Shown: in pieces, positions 25,112 through 36,250 of the stretch | Numbering within the stretch: position 1 is the stretch's first letter | Layout: every line of letters begins with the position of its first letter | Assembly: GCA_020055645.1 (NCBI GenBank) | Contig: CM034547.1 | Location: 45,916,409 to 45,980,408 of the forward strand | Source of the DNA: Tomocerus qinae | Taxonomy: Eukaryota > Arthropoda > Collembola > Entomobryomorpha > Tomoceridae | Length of the DNA stretch: 64,000 nt | Direction of reading: 5' to 3' | Translations under genes and position numbers: made by a program | Notes under the pieces: model-generated | Database searches by the model: none | Seen by the model: the letters and a program-made list of their open reading frames with translations, nothing else | What the model was told of the DNA's origin: nothing

Positions 25112-25137
25112 TCCGAGAAGGATTTTAAGGAAAGACT

Positions 25138-26001
25138 TACGGGCAGATCTTACCACATCCGTAGTATTATAATAACTTTTGTGTGTGTCTTGCATATGAA
25201 TGACTAAGCTAGTGAAATAGTAATTTTACATATACGTTCCAGCTTTAATTTCAAGATATTTACAACTCCAAATATTAAGTTGCACCATAGTATGTGGTTA
25301 TCATGTTTCAAATGAATACCAGGAAAAATCCCATTTTATCAGTAAACTTTACACTGATAAGCATAATCTTATATTTTGAGACACCTGCCCAGCATAATAG
25401 GAAGGAAAAATATTGTAACATCAGCAAGATACAAACATCATGCAAACGCATTTACATTTAGATGCTATTGTTTGCTGATCACGCTAAACGCTAGTCTTAT
25501 TCTTATAATATTCTGCAAAATATTAAAAACAAGCAGGTATTGTCACTATATTTACCTTAATGACTTGATTGTCTTATCTTATCTTCAGAAACGCTGTACC
25601 ACCACCCGCCTTACCACATCTCAGTTATACAGATTGCAATTAAGAAGTTGCTAACACAATAACTCCAATCCATTTAGCAGTGCAAAAACAATGAATAATG
25701 TAATAAAATCCACATAGAAGTCTCATTTGAATTCCGTATTAAGTCAATAAATTTTAGAGACTGACTGGTTCGGCATCCATAAAGTGTTTATAGCGGTTCC
25801 GACTTCGAACGTCTTAATCCCAAGGTTCAAAGATTATTTTTGTTTGTTTAGAATTTCTTAAGAAGTCAAATCTAAATAAAACCGGTTCAAACTCACTATT
25901 TTCTGCGTAATCTGCAGATAATTACTTGTCTCTCTTTGTGTAACGTGTAGCAGCAACATTTTTTAATTTACTAGGCCCTTAGTACTGTTAGTACTCCTAT
26001 T
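25138..26001. other. Intergenic
   Basis: About 860 bases. The open frame 25376-25654 has no recognisable product. Nothing else seen. Confidence 0.4.
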
Positions 26002-26564
26002 GACTTTCAAAAGTTTTGTGCGTCAATATTTGGTTTAATTTCGAAACATTATTATCCCAAGGTAGTTCATTATTTTATGTATATGCCTTAGCGCTTACGC
26101 ATTTAGGCTTTCCCTACTAAACATACGTAGAGATATAGATAGACAGATACATACATAGGTTGGAAAATTTATTGCTTTATCCTAAACTGTTGTTATATAT
26201 TAGCTATCGAATTTCAAAAGATTTGTGCGTCAATATTTGGTTTAATTTCAAAACATTCTTACCCTAAGTGTAGTTCATTATTTTATTTAATATGCCTCGC
26301 GCTTCTTCATTTAGGCTTTCTCTACCAGCAGACATGCATAGATACATAGATAGTTCTATTGAATTTCAAAAGATTTGTGCGTCAATATTGGGTTTAATTT
26401 CGAAACATTCTTCCAGAAGAGTGTAGTTCATTACTTTATGTAATATGCCTCGTGCTTACGCATTTAGGCTTTCCCTACCAGACATACATAGAGACATAGA
26501 TAGATAGATACATAGACAGGTTGGTAAATTTATTGCTCTATCTCAGACTGTTGTTATATATTAG
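26002..26564 (+). repeat. Three tandem copies of a ~205-bp repeat
   Basis: Units at 26002-26208 (207), 26209-26360 (152) and 26361-26564 (204). Each starts GA(A/C)TTTCAAAAG and contains TTGTGCGTCAATATTTGGTT and CATTTAGGCTTTC(C/T)CTAC. The middle unit lacks its last ~50 bases. A GATA-rich microsatellite (ATAGATAGATAC type) lies within the units. Looks like minisatellite or satellite DNA with no coding capacity. Confidence 0.85.
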
Positions 26565-27153
26565 GATGGATATTAATATTCATCGTTCACAAATAGAAAG
26601 ACCAGTGCAAAATTAAAGATCCATTTCTATTCTAGTAAGTAGTAGACTACATAAAAATAACCTTTACGCATGCATATGAGACAGACTCAATCATAATTGG
26701 ATTTTACGACGAGTAACGAGTAATACAGACCAAAGTCACCAATTACCTCTTAAATTATACAAACAATTTAAAACTAACAACTGATGTAAATTGTAATTTA
26801 TTAATCACCTCGGCTTTTCGAATATCAAAGTTGTTTCAAGTTTCAGCCAGTAAAGAACAAACTTTACAGTTTCTAATTTTAGCATCAAGGATTTGTCGAG
26901 AATAGAGGGCCTACGACAGTACCCTACCATAGGTTTGTATAACAATAGAATTAATTAACATTCCAAATACTGTTAATAAACAATTAATTATCACGATGCA
27001 TAATGCAGGCTCACAGACGAATTTAAATGAAAAATAATTTGCCATTTACAGAAGGTGAGAGTTGAGAATTCATTTCAGTTTTCCGATCCAATTCGTCCTA
27101 GTCAATTTACCTGGAACTACTACTGGTTTGTTTGTATACCATTTCAAGGAATA
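26565..27153. other. Intergenic, SLC35G promoter region
   Basis: About 590 bases before the transporter start. No TATA box or conserved motif that I can support. Confidence 0.4.
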
Positions 27154-28561
27154 ATGCCTCATCGTGAGCAATCTATCGTGCAAGTAGTTACGGCAGAGGA
27201 TATCCACCCGGAAAGTGAAAGGGAAAAAAATAAAATTTCCGATCCTGATGGAAAATCTATTAACAATAATGAAGAACAGGAAAAGAAAACTTTCTTTTCT
27301 CGATTTGGAGGGATGTTAATGGCACTTAGTGCCAGTTTCTGCTTTTCTGTATCTTTTCTCATTATAAAAGTATTGGCGAATCATGGTTTCAAAGCATTTG
27401 GGTCGGCATTGCTTTTCAATGCTGGAGTGACTCTTCCCTGTCTGGTTGCTATTCTATACCATGAAAAGGGACCAGGAAACAAAGGACGGCCAAGAATATT
27501 TAAAGAAATCTGGCCACTTAACAGTGCCCATAAGAAGAAGACAATTTTACTTCTCGCAGTAAGCCCTTTGGAGTATAATCATTTGGTTTTTCGGTAATAT
27601 TGACTGGCTTGTTTCAATTAATAACGAGATTTATTTTTCTTTAAGGTCCAAGGAACCCTACAAGGATGTTCGATCGTCCTCCGAAGTCTTAGTCTTAGAT
27701 ATCTTACTGTTGGAGATATGACCGTCATTGTTTTCAGCAGTCCTGTGGTCACAAATTTCATCGCTCATTTCCTTCTAGGGGAAAAATGCGGCCTTTTCTT
27801 TGTGTTCACAGCGGTAATCACTCTGGGGGGAGTTGCTCTTATTACAAAACCTCCGATTTTAACTGGAGCATCCTCTTTTGACCACAACACTGCGGTAAAT
27901 ATTTTTTTCATGACATGCAACATCAAACAGATTCTTTTGAACTAAATGATCATGGAAATTGTGGTTTATTTATAGGTTGGGAGTGGCTTTGCCGCTGCAG
28001 CTATGCTTTGTCTCTCTATGAAATTCGTAGTAACGAGGAAAATTAAAGATACACACAGTCTGTTGATGACACTTTTTCTTGGAGGATGTGGTATCCTGGT
28101 TTCATTACCCCTATTTCTTGTATTTGAAGATTATACAACTATTGAGCCAAAAACTTTGAAAGAAGCCCTACTCGTTGCTGGACTTGTGACTGCATTTTTC
28201 TCAATTATGTGCATTAATTTGGCTCTAAAGAAAGAAGACGCCGGACCTGTTGCCTTAATAAGATCTTGTGATGTTATTTTTGCTTTTGTATTTCAACTGA
28301 TATTTTTAGGTGTCGTTCCAGATATTTTAAGGTGTGTATTCAACGTATTTACCTTTAATTGAAATTTAGAAACCATAATTTAACCTATTTAACCGAGTCA
28401 TTCTCCTTATTTTCCGCATTTACAGTGCAATTGGAGCTGTTGTGGTCGTATCGGGAGTTTTGCTAACGGCTTTACGGAAATGGCTGATGTCTCGACCCAT
28501 AGATCCCGATGCCCCTTCTAAAGGATCTCGGAGGTTTTGTTTGTCGTGTCCGCTAGGGTAG
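27154..28561 (+). CDS. SLC35G-type EamA/DMT transporter
   Basis: Four exons (27154-27558, 27646-27894, 27976-28331, 28426-28561) give 381 residues with all phases agreeing. The start chosen is MPHREQS at 27154; the open frame runs further upstream without an obvious signal. After an acidic, lysine-rich cytoplasmic N-terminus of about 50 residues come ten hydrophobic helices in two EamA repeats: repeat 1 starts GGMLMALSASFCFSVSFLI, repeat 2 starts GSGFAAAAMLCLSMKFV. The motif LRYLTVGDMTVIVFSSPV, before the fifth helix, is characteristic of SLC35G/TMEM20 proteins. A basic tail with RRFCLSCPLG ends the protein. Relatives sit in plasma or internal membranes and belong to the drug/metabolite transporter superfamily; the substrate is not established. 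Confidence 0.88.
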
Positions 28562-31500
28562 TGAATGAAGATGTACAAATATATTAGGCTATTGACATAC
28601 TATTTTGATGGTAATTTATAGTACTTAAAACGCATAGAATAATTTCTTTATATCTGTAAATAAATCCTTTATTCAAGTAATAAATATTGACTTGATAATT
28701 GTGATAACCTTCATGGATAATAATTATTTGGGAAGGGAAAGTGTGATTTACAGAACTGTATTTATAAGAGGCCGAAAATAACAAATCATTAGTGTAATAT
28801 AAACTTATGATTATCAGAAATTGTTTTGCCATGTAGGCGGCTTAAATGTCACAAAGTCATATTTCAGACCCTTTCGGACCATTTTGGCCACTCTAAAAAA
28901 ATACTAGGAAGGTGGCTGTTAAAACGCATCATTATAGAATCAGTTGTACTTTAGCAAAGCTATAAAGGAGGTCAATAAATTGTACTGGACATATTTGCAG
29001 TTTCCCACATAGTTGAATAATTATCCATTTTAAAGAAAATGCAACAGATCTCCAGTTATGGCACTTTTACTTTAGAAGATGTAAATAGTTGCATTTATTG
29101 AATTTTCAGTGCTTACCTTGCCCATTTACATTTACAGTAAATAAATGTAATTGTAAATGAAAATTGTATATAACTCATGTATATTTAATTATCATTTCAC
29201 ACTTAATGCCTATGTGTATAGCTGATATACATAATAACCAAACTAAAAACCACAAACATACCTTTGTGTACTAATGAACAAGTCATCATAACTAAAAATA
29301 TATCAAGACCAAATCCGTATATACTATCTTTTAATGCTAATTTGTCTCCCGTTTCTGCCGTTTCATGACTCACGGTTTTACACTCTAATTTAACCTACAA
29401 GTTAAAATACTTGTATACAAAGTTCAAAAATTAATAGTGTTTTGTGTCAGTTCATCACAAGAATCTATCTTTCCACTTTATATTCCATTTGAAACTACTT
29501 TGAGCTAGTCTTTTCTGGATAGTTTGTTGTGCTGTGCTAATTGCAGGCAATTTATTCTCAAATGACGGGCAACAGTTTCAACTGTAATAGCTTTTGCCAT
29601 ATGTATGCTCTGTACTGTAATATATTATTGCCAACGAACTAAAGTTGGAACGATACAATAGTAGTAATCAAAAGTAGAATCGAATCCGATTTGATTTACT
29701 TTTTTGCATCAAAACTGCGTCTGCTCATGCGCGAACAAGAAAATCGTATCGTTCTCATCGGAATTTTTTGAATCGTCTCCTGGGACGATTTAGATTCGGA
29801 TTAGAAAGATTTTGGTGGAAAATCGCAGGTTGTTATGGGGACAACCACCCTTTTTTAGCTAAACTCAAGGTGAGTGAAATTGTTATGGGGACAATTACCA
29901 TGACAACTTTACTCACCTCGGCTAAGCTGTAAAATATCATTACTTTTGTTATTGAATCGTCATAGTTGTCAAATTATTTTAATCAGAGCACTCAAAAGCT
30001 ATGTTGGATTTGATCCATTTTCTTCAATCTGAATCTAAATCTCACTATAGCTTGTACTTGTATTGTGTTGCCGATCTTAATAAATATAAGAATGTACAAG
30101 TACAAATAGTTCATTATGTCATTATCAAACTTGCATATTATATAGATGTAGTATAGACTCCAGTAATAGTTATTTATTGAGATGTCTAACTTATAAAATA
30201 TATATTTGTTAGGCCAGCAAGAATTGAACTATCGGAAATAATACCAAGAAATCCTAACTAGCGTCTAAACAATATTTTATGGTAGTGTTTGCATAAGGAA
30301 AGATTTAAAGTTGGGATAGACATCCCACTCGATTGTATTACCTTTCACTAGCTATCAATTTGTCTAAATGTAGAACAATTTGTATATTTATTTATGAACC
30401 TGACAATATCGGAGAGTATCGCACCATGGCCCACGTGTATAAAAAGTGATCAAGTACTACATTGATATAATATCAGTGCAAGTTGCACAATTTCATTATG
30501 TAAAATTCCTATCTAAGGTGGTTAATGCTGATTGGAATTAGACACATAATGTGGTATAATATAGTTATGATATTTATAATATTAGCCCTTTCTCCCTTTA
30601 TGCTTCTCTTAACAATACTCTTAACATTGTTTTAATTTCCATACAACTCTAGAACACACCCTAAGCATATCCAAAGATTATAATATTATATAGATATATT
30701 CCATGGGATATAATTTTTGTTGCCACTTGTATAACTTGGTGATAGTGTTATCAATAGACAAAAATGATTGATTGGCAATTTTGCAAAGTAGACTCTCCTT
30801 GATTGCAGAATTTTTGCTTTACATTTTGCATAAATAATTATTAGCAGATTTACACGACTTATGCAAACACTTGATTCTTTAATCGTGAACAGAATGAACA
30901 CGAGTGCTTTCTAAAGGACTTGGAATTGAATTAAACCTGTATAAGCTCTGATTTACGAGCCAAATAATTATAGCACGAAACAACCGAGATTTGTGTTAAC
31001 AAAGCGGCCGAAAGGCTAAAATTAGGAATGCGTTTGTTGACAAATTGGTGATGGACAATTGAAATGGAGTTAAATGCTTAGCGAGTTAAGTTCAGAGTTC
31101 AAAATGTTAATTATTTGTCCAGAATATTCCAAATTAAATTTAATAATTACAATTAATACAAAGAAAATCAGAAAAACAGATAAGCAGATGCTTAAAGGTC
31201 CTATCCCATATTAATTATATCAAAAAATAATTACTCTTGTGATGACAGTTCGCAAGTTTTCCTGAAGCTTGAGTAAATGCTTGACTGCTCAGACAACTGC
31301 AGACAGTTGCATTATGTAATTATACATCTGGTCATTAATAAGTATAAACTAAATAACTTTGAGATAAGAAGGCATCTTTTTAATCTTTATTGTACTTACA
31401 TGATGAGTAGGTGCTCGAGATTGCTAATGAAAGTATCAACTAATTTGAAATACTCCGTACATTCTTATCACGCTTTTGACAAACATAATAAAACACTTGA

Positions 31501-31618
31501 AAATTTGTGTCGAGTTTATTATATCAAATGTTTAAGGGGATTATGAATATTGATATTGGTATAATCTGTCTGCCTTGTCCTATTAAAACTGTTACCCAGT
31601 TTCCAATCAAGTACCAGG
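28562..31618. other. 3-kb gene-free stretch
   Basis: AT-rich DNA between the SLC35G-type and NPC2-like genes. A hairpin-rich remnant lies at 29648-29930 (listed separately). The open frames at 28584-28832, 30686-30901 and 31277-31546 show no recognisable protein. No tRNA or other RNA gene seen. Confidence 0.5.
29648..29930. repeat. Hairpin-rich remnant, two small inverted repeats
   Basis: GGAACGATAC at 29648 pairs with GTATCGTTCT at about 29744. AGCTAAACTCAAGGTGAGTG at about 29859 pairs with CACTCACC-type sequence ending AGCTGT near 29930. TTGTTATGGGGACAA occurs twice (29831 and 29879). Consistent with a decayed non-coding transposable element. Confidence 0.5.
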
Positions 31619-31626
31619 TATAAATA
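31619..31626 (+). promoter_or_regulatory. TATA box of the NPC2-like gene
   Basis: TATAAATA 84 bases upstream of the start codon, implying transcription from about 31650 and a leader of about 60 bases. A normal arthropod core promoter for a highly expressed secreted protein. Confidence 0.75.
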
Positions 31627-31709
31627 CCTCGCAGAAATTTCTGTGTCTTTAGTCTGCTAAATATATTCAGTTCATAGCTATCCTAAAAGCTTCCACACAA
31701 AAACCCAAA

Positions 31710-32475
31710 ATGATGAAACTCGTCTGCTTGGCCCTTTTCGTGGCTTGTGCCTCGGCCCTTAGCCCCAATGACATCCAAGGACAATTTCTGCCCATTGCTC
31801 GTGGTGCAGTCCCAATCACCCTCTGTGGTAAGTATCACCTTTTATCAAATACTCCGTTTTCGGAATTCTAAATAAACGTTCTAAACTTTTCATAAGATGT
31901 AATTTGAATGCAAATAATACTACTGTAATTTATTTCTTTAGCCGGTGAAGCTGGACAAGGAACTGCTCATGAACTTCGTATTAGTGGCTGTGAAGGAAAT
32001 GGATGCACCATCAACCCCGGAACAGTAACAGTTGTTGAAGGAGACTTCACCCCAGGTAAAAATCAAAATGCTGACATAATTTCTCACAGATGTAGAAATT
32101 TTTATGTAGGCACCTATTAATCTAATTTGTATATTTAAATCTTAGCCATCGCTGCTTCAAACGCTCAATTCACTGCCGTTGCCATTGTAGCTGGCATTCC
32201 CGTCCCAGTTGCTGACGGAGAACTTGGACCTGTTGTTATCGGAACCATGTACAAAGTAACACAATCAATTACCGTCAGCGATGCTTTGGTTGGAGTAAGT
32301 GTACCATTTTTTAATTCTTATAATAATGATAATGAGCCGAGAGTGCTATGAGAATGCTAAATGGTAAAAATGATTTTATTTATAGTTAACCCCCATCATC
32401 CGTATTCAAGTGACCACTGAAACTAACGTAAGAATCGTCTGTGTTGAAACTCGAGTCACCATTGCACGACCATAA
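31710..32475 (+). CDS. NPC2/ML-domain secreted lipid-binding protein
   Basis: Four exons (31710-31827, 31942-32055, 32146-32294, 32386-32475) give 156 residues; phases agree. Residues 1-16 are a signal peptide (LVCLALFVACASA). The rest is one ML (MD-2-related lipid recognition) domain: ELRISGCEGNGCTINPGT near 50-67, AIPV-type core strands, and a final strand with RIVCVETRVTI. Cysteines 56 and 61 match the small NPC2 disulphide loop, and 39 with 146 the long one; the third canonical pair is missing, as in some arthropod members. Family members bind sterols or other lipids in a beta-sandwich pocket; in arthropods expanded copies act in sterol transport, chemosensation and immunity. Which applies here is unknown. 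A TATA box and a close poly(A) signal suggest high expression. Confidence 0.85.
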
Positions 32476-32508
32476 ATATTTTTTATGTAACCCACCGTAC
32501 ACATTTTC

Positions 32509-32514
32509 AATAAA
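32509..32514 (+). terminator. Polyadenylation signal of the NPC2-like gene
   Basis: AATAAA 34 bases after the stop codon. Confidence 0.7.
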
Positions 32515-33425
32515 CATCGATGTTTTAATACCGCAAAACCTATTAGTTGCAAATTTTCATGCTTCATCATTTTCTTCGTAGCATTACTATAACATTTTCC
32601 ATAAAATTCATTTTGGATTTCATTACAGGATTTTGGCAATAGGGCTGAATTGACTATTTGTATTTAATATGCATCATGTTTATCATACTTTATTACAGTT
32701 AGTTAATAAATGAGTACAATTCCTTGATTACACTGATAAGCTAAGTAAATCGTACGATAAGCGTTATATTATACATTGGAACCAGTCCAACACGAGTATA
32801 TCATGGTCATAATAACAAAATCTAACAGAAAAAACACCACACTTGGTTTTCTACCCTTGACCCTTACCAATTAGTGCTATAAATGCCCACTTTTCTTTAC
32901 AATGCTGTCTAGTGGAAAAATCTACATTTATTTAATTTTTATTATCAAACACCAATTTATTATATGTTCTTCATAATTAGGTCACTTATGTATAGCAAGG
33001 TATTGCGCTAATAATTCGTGGTGAAATATACTAGATGAACCTAAGAATAGTGTAACACAGATTTTCTAAGACAATGTAGAAAGAGGCGAACCAAACTATC
33101 GCTATCTAAGCAGTACAGTGTACATATTATGTGTATTAATCTCTATGTTGACTGTACATTAAGTATATCATCAATTTGTATAGAATTTTTTATAACCCTT
33201 ACAATTGCATACAAAGTACTATCCTATAATCGTCCCCATGTAAAGTAGTGACAGACAATTCTGGGGTCATTGTGACAATTGTGTATAGTCTTTATTATTC
33301 TTATACCTATACATTATTATTATGACATTAGTATCTCATCTCAAAATGTTTTATCTGCAAATGGTTATTTTTATATTTTAATGTTAAAATGTTATAAGTA
33401 TATTTTCAGAACTATAACTTTAAAA
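32515..33425. other. Intergenic
   Basis: About 900 bases between convergent genes. Nothing recognised. Confidence 0.45.
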
Positions 33426-34156
33426 TTATTTCAAGACTGGAATAAGGTAATTTGATACAGGGAAATGAGGTATCCATCCAGGTGTGTAGGACAGAAGAAT
33501 TGGAGTAATCGACTTATAACCACCTTGTTCGGATTCATCGGTGGCAGGAGGTTCCTCGGCAGAACAATCTTTTGGAGGATTTTCTACACTGGCAGGATGA
33601 TTACAACTGGATATACTGTCATCGTAAATTGTTCCTGGAGGACACTTGAACTCGTATTTTGACAAAACTTTGGAGCCATCTGGATTTGGATGCGACGCAC
33701 ACCTGTAAAACTTACGACAGTCTAAAATGTCCCCAAAAAATCCTTCTTCGTCACAAGGCTCATTATTACGAAGACGAGTGCCTACATACAAATTTGGGAT
33801 TTAAATATTTTTTAGTTGAACATTTTGGGTCACCTATTGTTAGTGTTGTTAATGTAGCTGTTTTGTAATTACCTTTCAATGCTATATTGTTTGGACATGG
33901 TTTGGACTTACGTGATTTTGCCTGAATATTAGCAGCGAAGAATGCGGCCAGTATGACAAACAAAGAAATCTTCCCTAATAGCCGAAAAATAAAAATTCAA
34001 CAATTTAATAAAATTATCTCTTAAATTCACATTGTATTAATTACTCAGTTTATGCTTTCAAATTACAATACACCGAGATAAAACATAAATTCGACAAAAT
34101 TACATTAGAGAATTACATATCTCAAATTTTACTTTTCTTTTTTGTGACTTACACAT
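33426..34156 (-). CDS. Secreted CBM14 (peritrophin-type) chitin-binding protein A
   Basis: Three coding exons: 34156-34153 (only ATG plus one base), 33974-33873 and 33781-33426, giving 153 residues. Without the tiny first exon there is no suitable start; with it the protein begins MWKISLFVILAAFFAANIQA, a good signal peptide. One CBM14 domain carries the six expected cysteines at 45, 57, 63, 82, 95 and 108, with the family's FYRC and CPPGTIYDDSISSCNHP segments. A proline- and glutamate-containing linker and a 25-residue tail with no known motif follow. CBM14 domains bind chitin in the peritrophic matrix or cuticle; with a single domain the protein may cap or decorate chitin fibres and not cross-link them. 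It shares exon structure and the RLRxxEPC entry to the domain with protein B at 35.6-36.3 kb. Confidence 0.87.
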
Positions 34157-35584
34157 GACTGACGAGTTTTCTTTCAAGTGTACTGGAATGAATGGAAGAT
34201 TATCTTAGAAAATCCTTTCAGCAAATATTTGTATTTTCTTTAAGAAGGCCTGAAGCGAACTGAATCACAAATGAGCGTCAAATTCAGTTAAATGAGATCT
34301 CACTTTATTTTTTGTCATTTATTTTTCGACCTGGACAAAAGCCAGGGCAGTTAGCAAATTCTCAGAATCTGTTATAAAGAACTGGACCATACTATTTTTA
34401 CTCTCGCCTACTTGTAACGGATAACATGACACTTAATTAAAGGAAGATGATAAGCTGTCTTGACGCCTGACTAGCTTGACACTGACATGAAGGCGACTTA
34501 CTATAATTGCTATAATGCTATCAGTGCTTGCATTAATTTAGTTGTCAGATGACTTTGTCGCCTTTAGATCAGTTACAGATATCGTGGAATTTGTTACATT
34601 GAGCCGTACATACCTGCCGCTATAAAAACATCAGTACTTTTAATTTATAATTTATACATTAAGTAGTAAGTAGTCTTCGGTATGCATTGAGTTGAAATAG
34701 TTGAAGGTGAAATGTTGATCAATTAATTTGATTTGTTTTATTTACATATTTGGATGGAAGCAAGTACTCAGGTAGTATAATGATTATGGAAAAGGCTCAT
34801 CGATAGGGTTGGAAGCTTAGAAAGTTGGAAAATAGACAGGGACAAATATTTACAGAGGCCATTTCATTTTCTACCATTTCATTCTACAACATGCAAAATT
34901 TGATTTTCAGCGTAAAATGGTATTTATCTACTTCGGATTTTCATTTTTGGCCTCGCATTCGCATAACATAAGATCCAAATCTCAACGAATGAAAGATTTA
35001 GTGAAAACGATGCAAGGAGTAATATTATAATGTTTGAATACTAATATTTCTGTAGTTTCACATTTGGTGCAAAAGACAAAACTAATGACTAGAAGGCGTA
35101 GAAGGTACTTAGGTTAGGTTTTTAGGGTGGAGCGTCTCATCTTAGATTGGGGCCATTTAATCTGGCCGGTAAATGGTTTTTAGGAAATTCGTTACTTCAA
35201 TATTACTATCTCTGAATTTAATTTTCCAAAACTGTCAATATTACAGGAATGAATGAAACTACTATAATTTATTTATGCTTACAATAGTGTGGAAAAGGAG
35301 ATTTCGGACAACAATAATCTATAGATTATTGTATTGGTTATAATGACAAGTTCATCATTTACATAGAACGGCATTAATGATTTTCTGCAGACAATAATGA
35401 TAAATAACATTAGCACAATAGGAAATAATTTCAGTTATAGAAAGATTTATTTCTCCAGAGTCCAAATAAAAAGTGTATCAAATAATAAAGAAATATATGC
35501 AAATCTTACAATAAAGCGGTTACAGATACCACTCGTTTATAAAACTGTAATACTTTTTGGGATAATAAAGTGTTCATTTTTGAA
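34157..35584. other. Intergenic between the CBM14 pair
   Basis: About 1.4 kb. AATAAA on the minus strand at 35445-35450 may end the transcript of protein B. No exon or repeat recognised. Confidence 0.45.
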
Positions 35585-36250
35585 TTAGACGTAATTAAGA
35601 AATTGTGTACCATGGATGTATCTTACACTTGGAACAGCGATAGCATTGGTGTAAAATAACGGATTATTTTGAAAGTTGATGATTTTGAGTCTGCTATCAG
35701 CTGGTGGCGGTGGTGGTGGGGATTGTGGTTCTTCAACTGTCTGTGGTGGAGGTTCTTGAACAACCGGGCGTTGGCACTCACCGGGTCGGTTTGGAACCAA
35801 ATCATAATGATTGCATGTAGAAATGCTTTCATCAAAGATTGTTCCAGCTGGACAATTGAATTCATGTTTGCTGATGTAAGTCACTCCCTGGATATTCGTT
35901 TCATGTTCAGCACATCGGTAGAACTTTGTGCAGTCCTGACTATCTCTGAAAAATCCAGGTTCTCCACAAGGCTCGTCACCTCTTAAACGCCTTCCTGTAA
36001 ATGAAAATAAATCATGCTTTTTTTAGGATTCTAATCTTGTAACTAAGAACAAGAACAAGAGACAATTACAATTGCATAATAAATAAGGAGAGTAATTATA
36101 CCTACCTCTGAACAGAGCATTACAAGATAGTAAAGTCAATGCTGCGACAAAAATGACACCTTGGATGTTCTCTGTAAGGAAATAAAAAAGACAAGAATGA
36201 CAATTAGAAATGATGTATTAGTTTATTTTTAAGATTTCACACTTACTCAT
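35585..36250 (-). CDS. Secreted CBM14 (peritrophin-type) chitin-binding protein B
   Basis: Three coding exons: 36250-36247 (ATG plus one base), 36171-36106 and 35994-35585, giving 159 residues. The signal peptide is MKNIQGVIFVAALTLLSCNA. The CBM14 domain has cysteines at 33, 45, 51, 71, 84 and 97 and the matching GRRLRGDEPCGEPGFF, CTKFYRC and CPAGTIFDESISTCNH segments. After the domain comes a proline-rich linker (PPPQTVEEPQSPPPPPP) absent from protein A and a short tail. Likely function is binding of chitin in gut lining or cuticle. The two genes are in tandem, same strand, with identical intron phases and the same four-base coding first exon, so they derive from one duplication, but their tails have diverged. 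Confidence 0.88.

Noticed and set aside
25800..25850. Possible tRNA B-box (CCAAGGTTCAAAGATT)
   Set aside because: No matching A-box, acceptor stem or cloverleaf could be drawn around it.
26002..26564. Regular repeats as a possible CRISPR array
   Set aside because: Units are 150-207 bp, directly adjacent with no spacers, in intron-bearing eukaryotic DNA.
32406..32639. 77-residue minus-strand frame overlapping the NPC2-like last exon
   Set aside because: Antisense shadow without its own signals.
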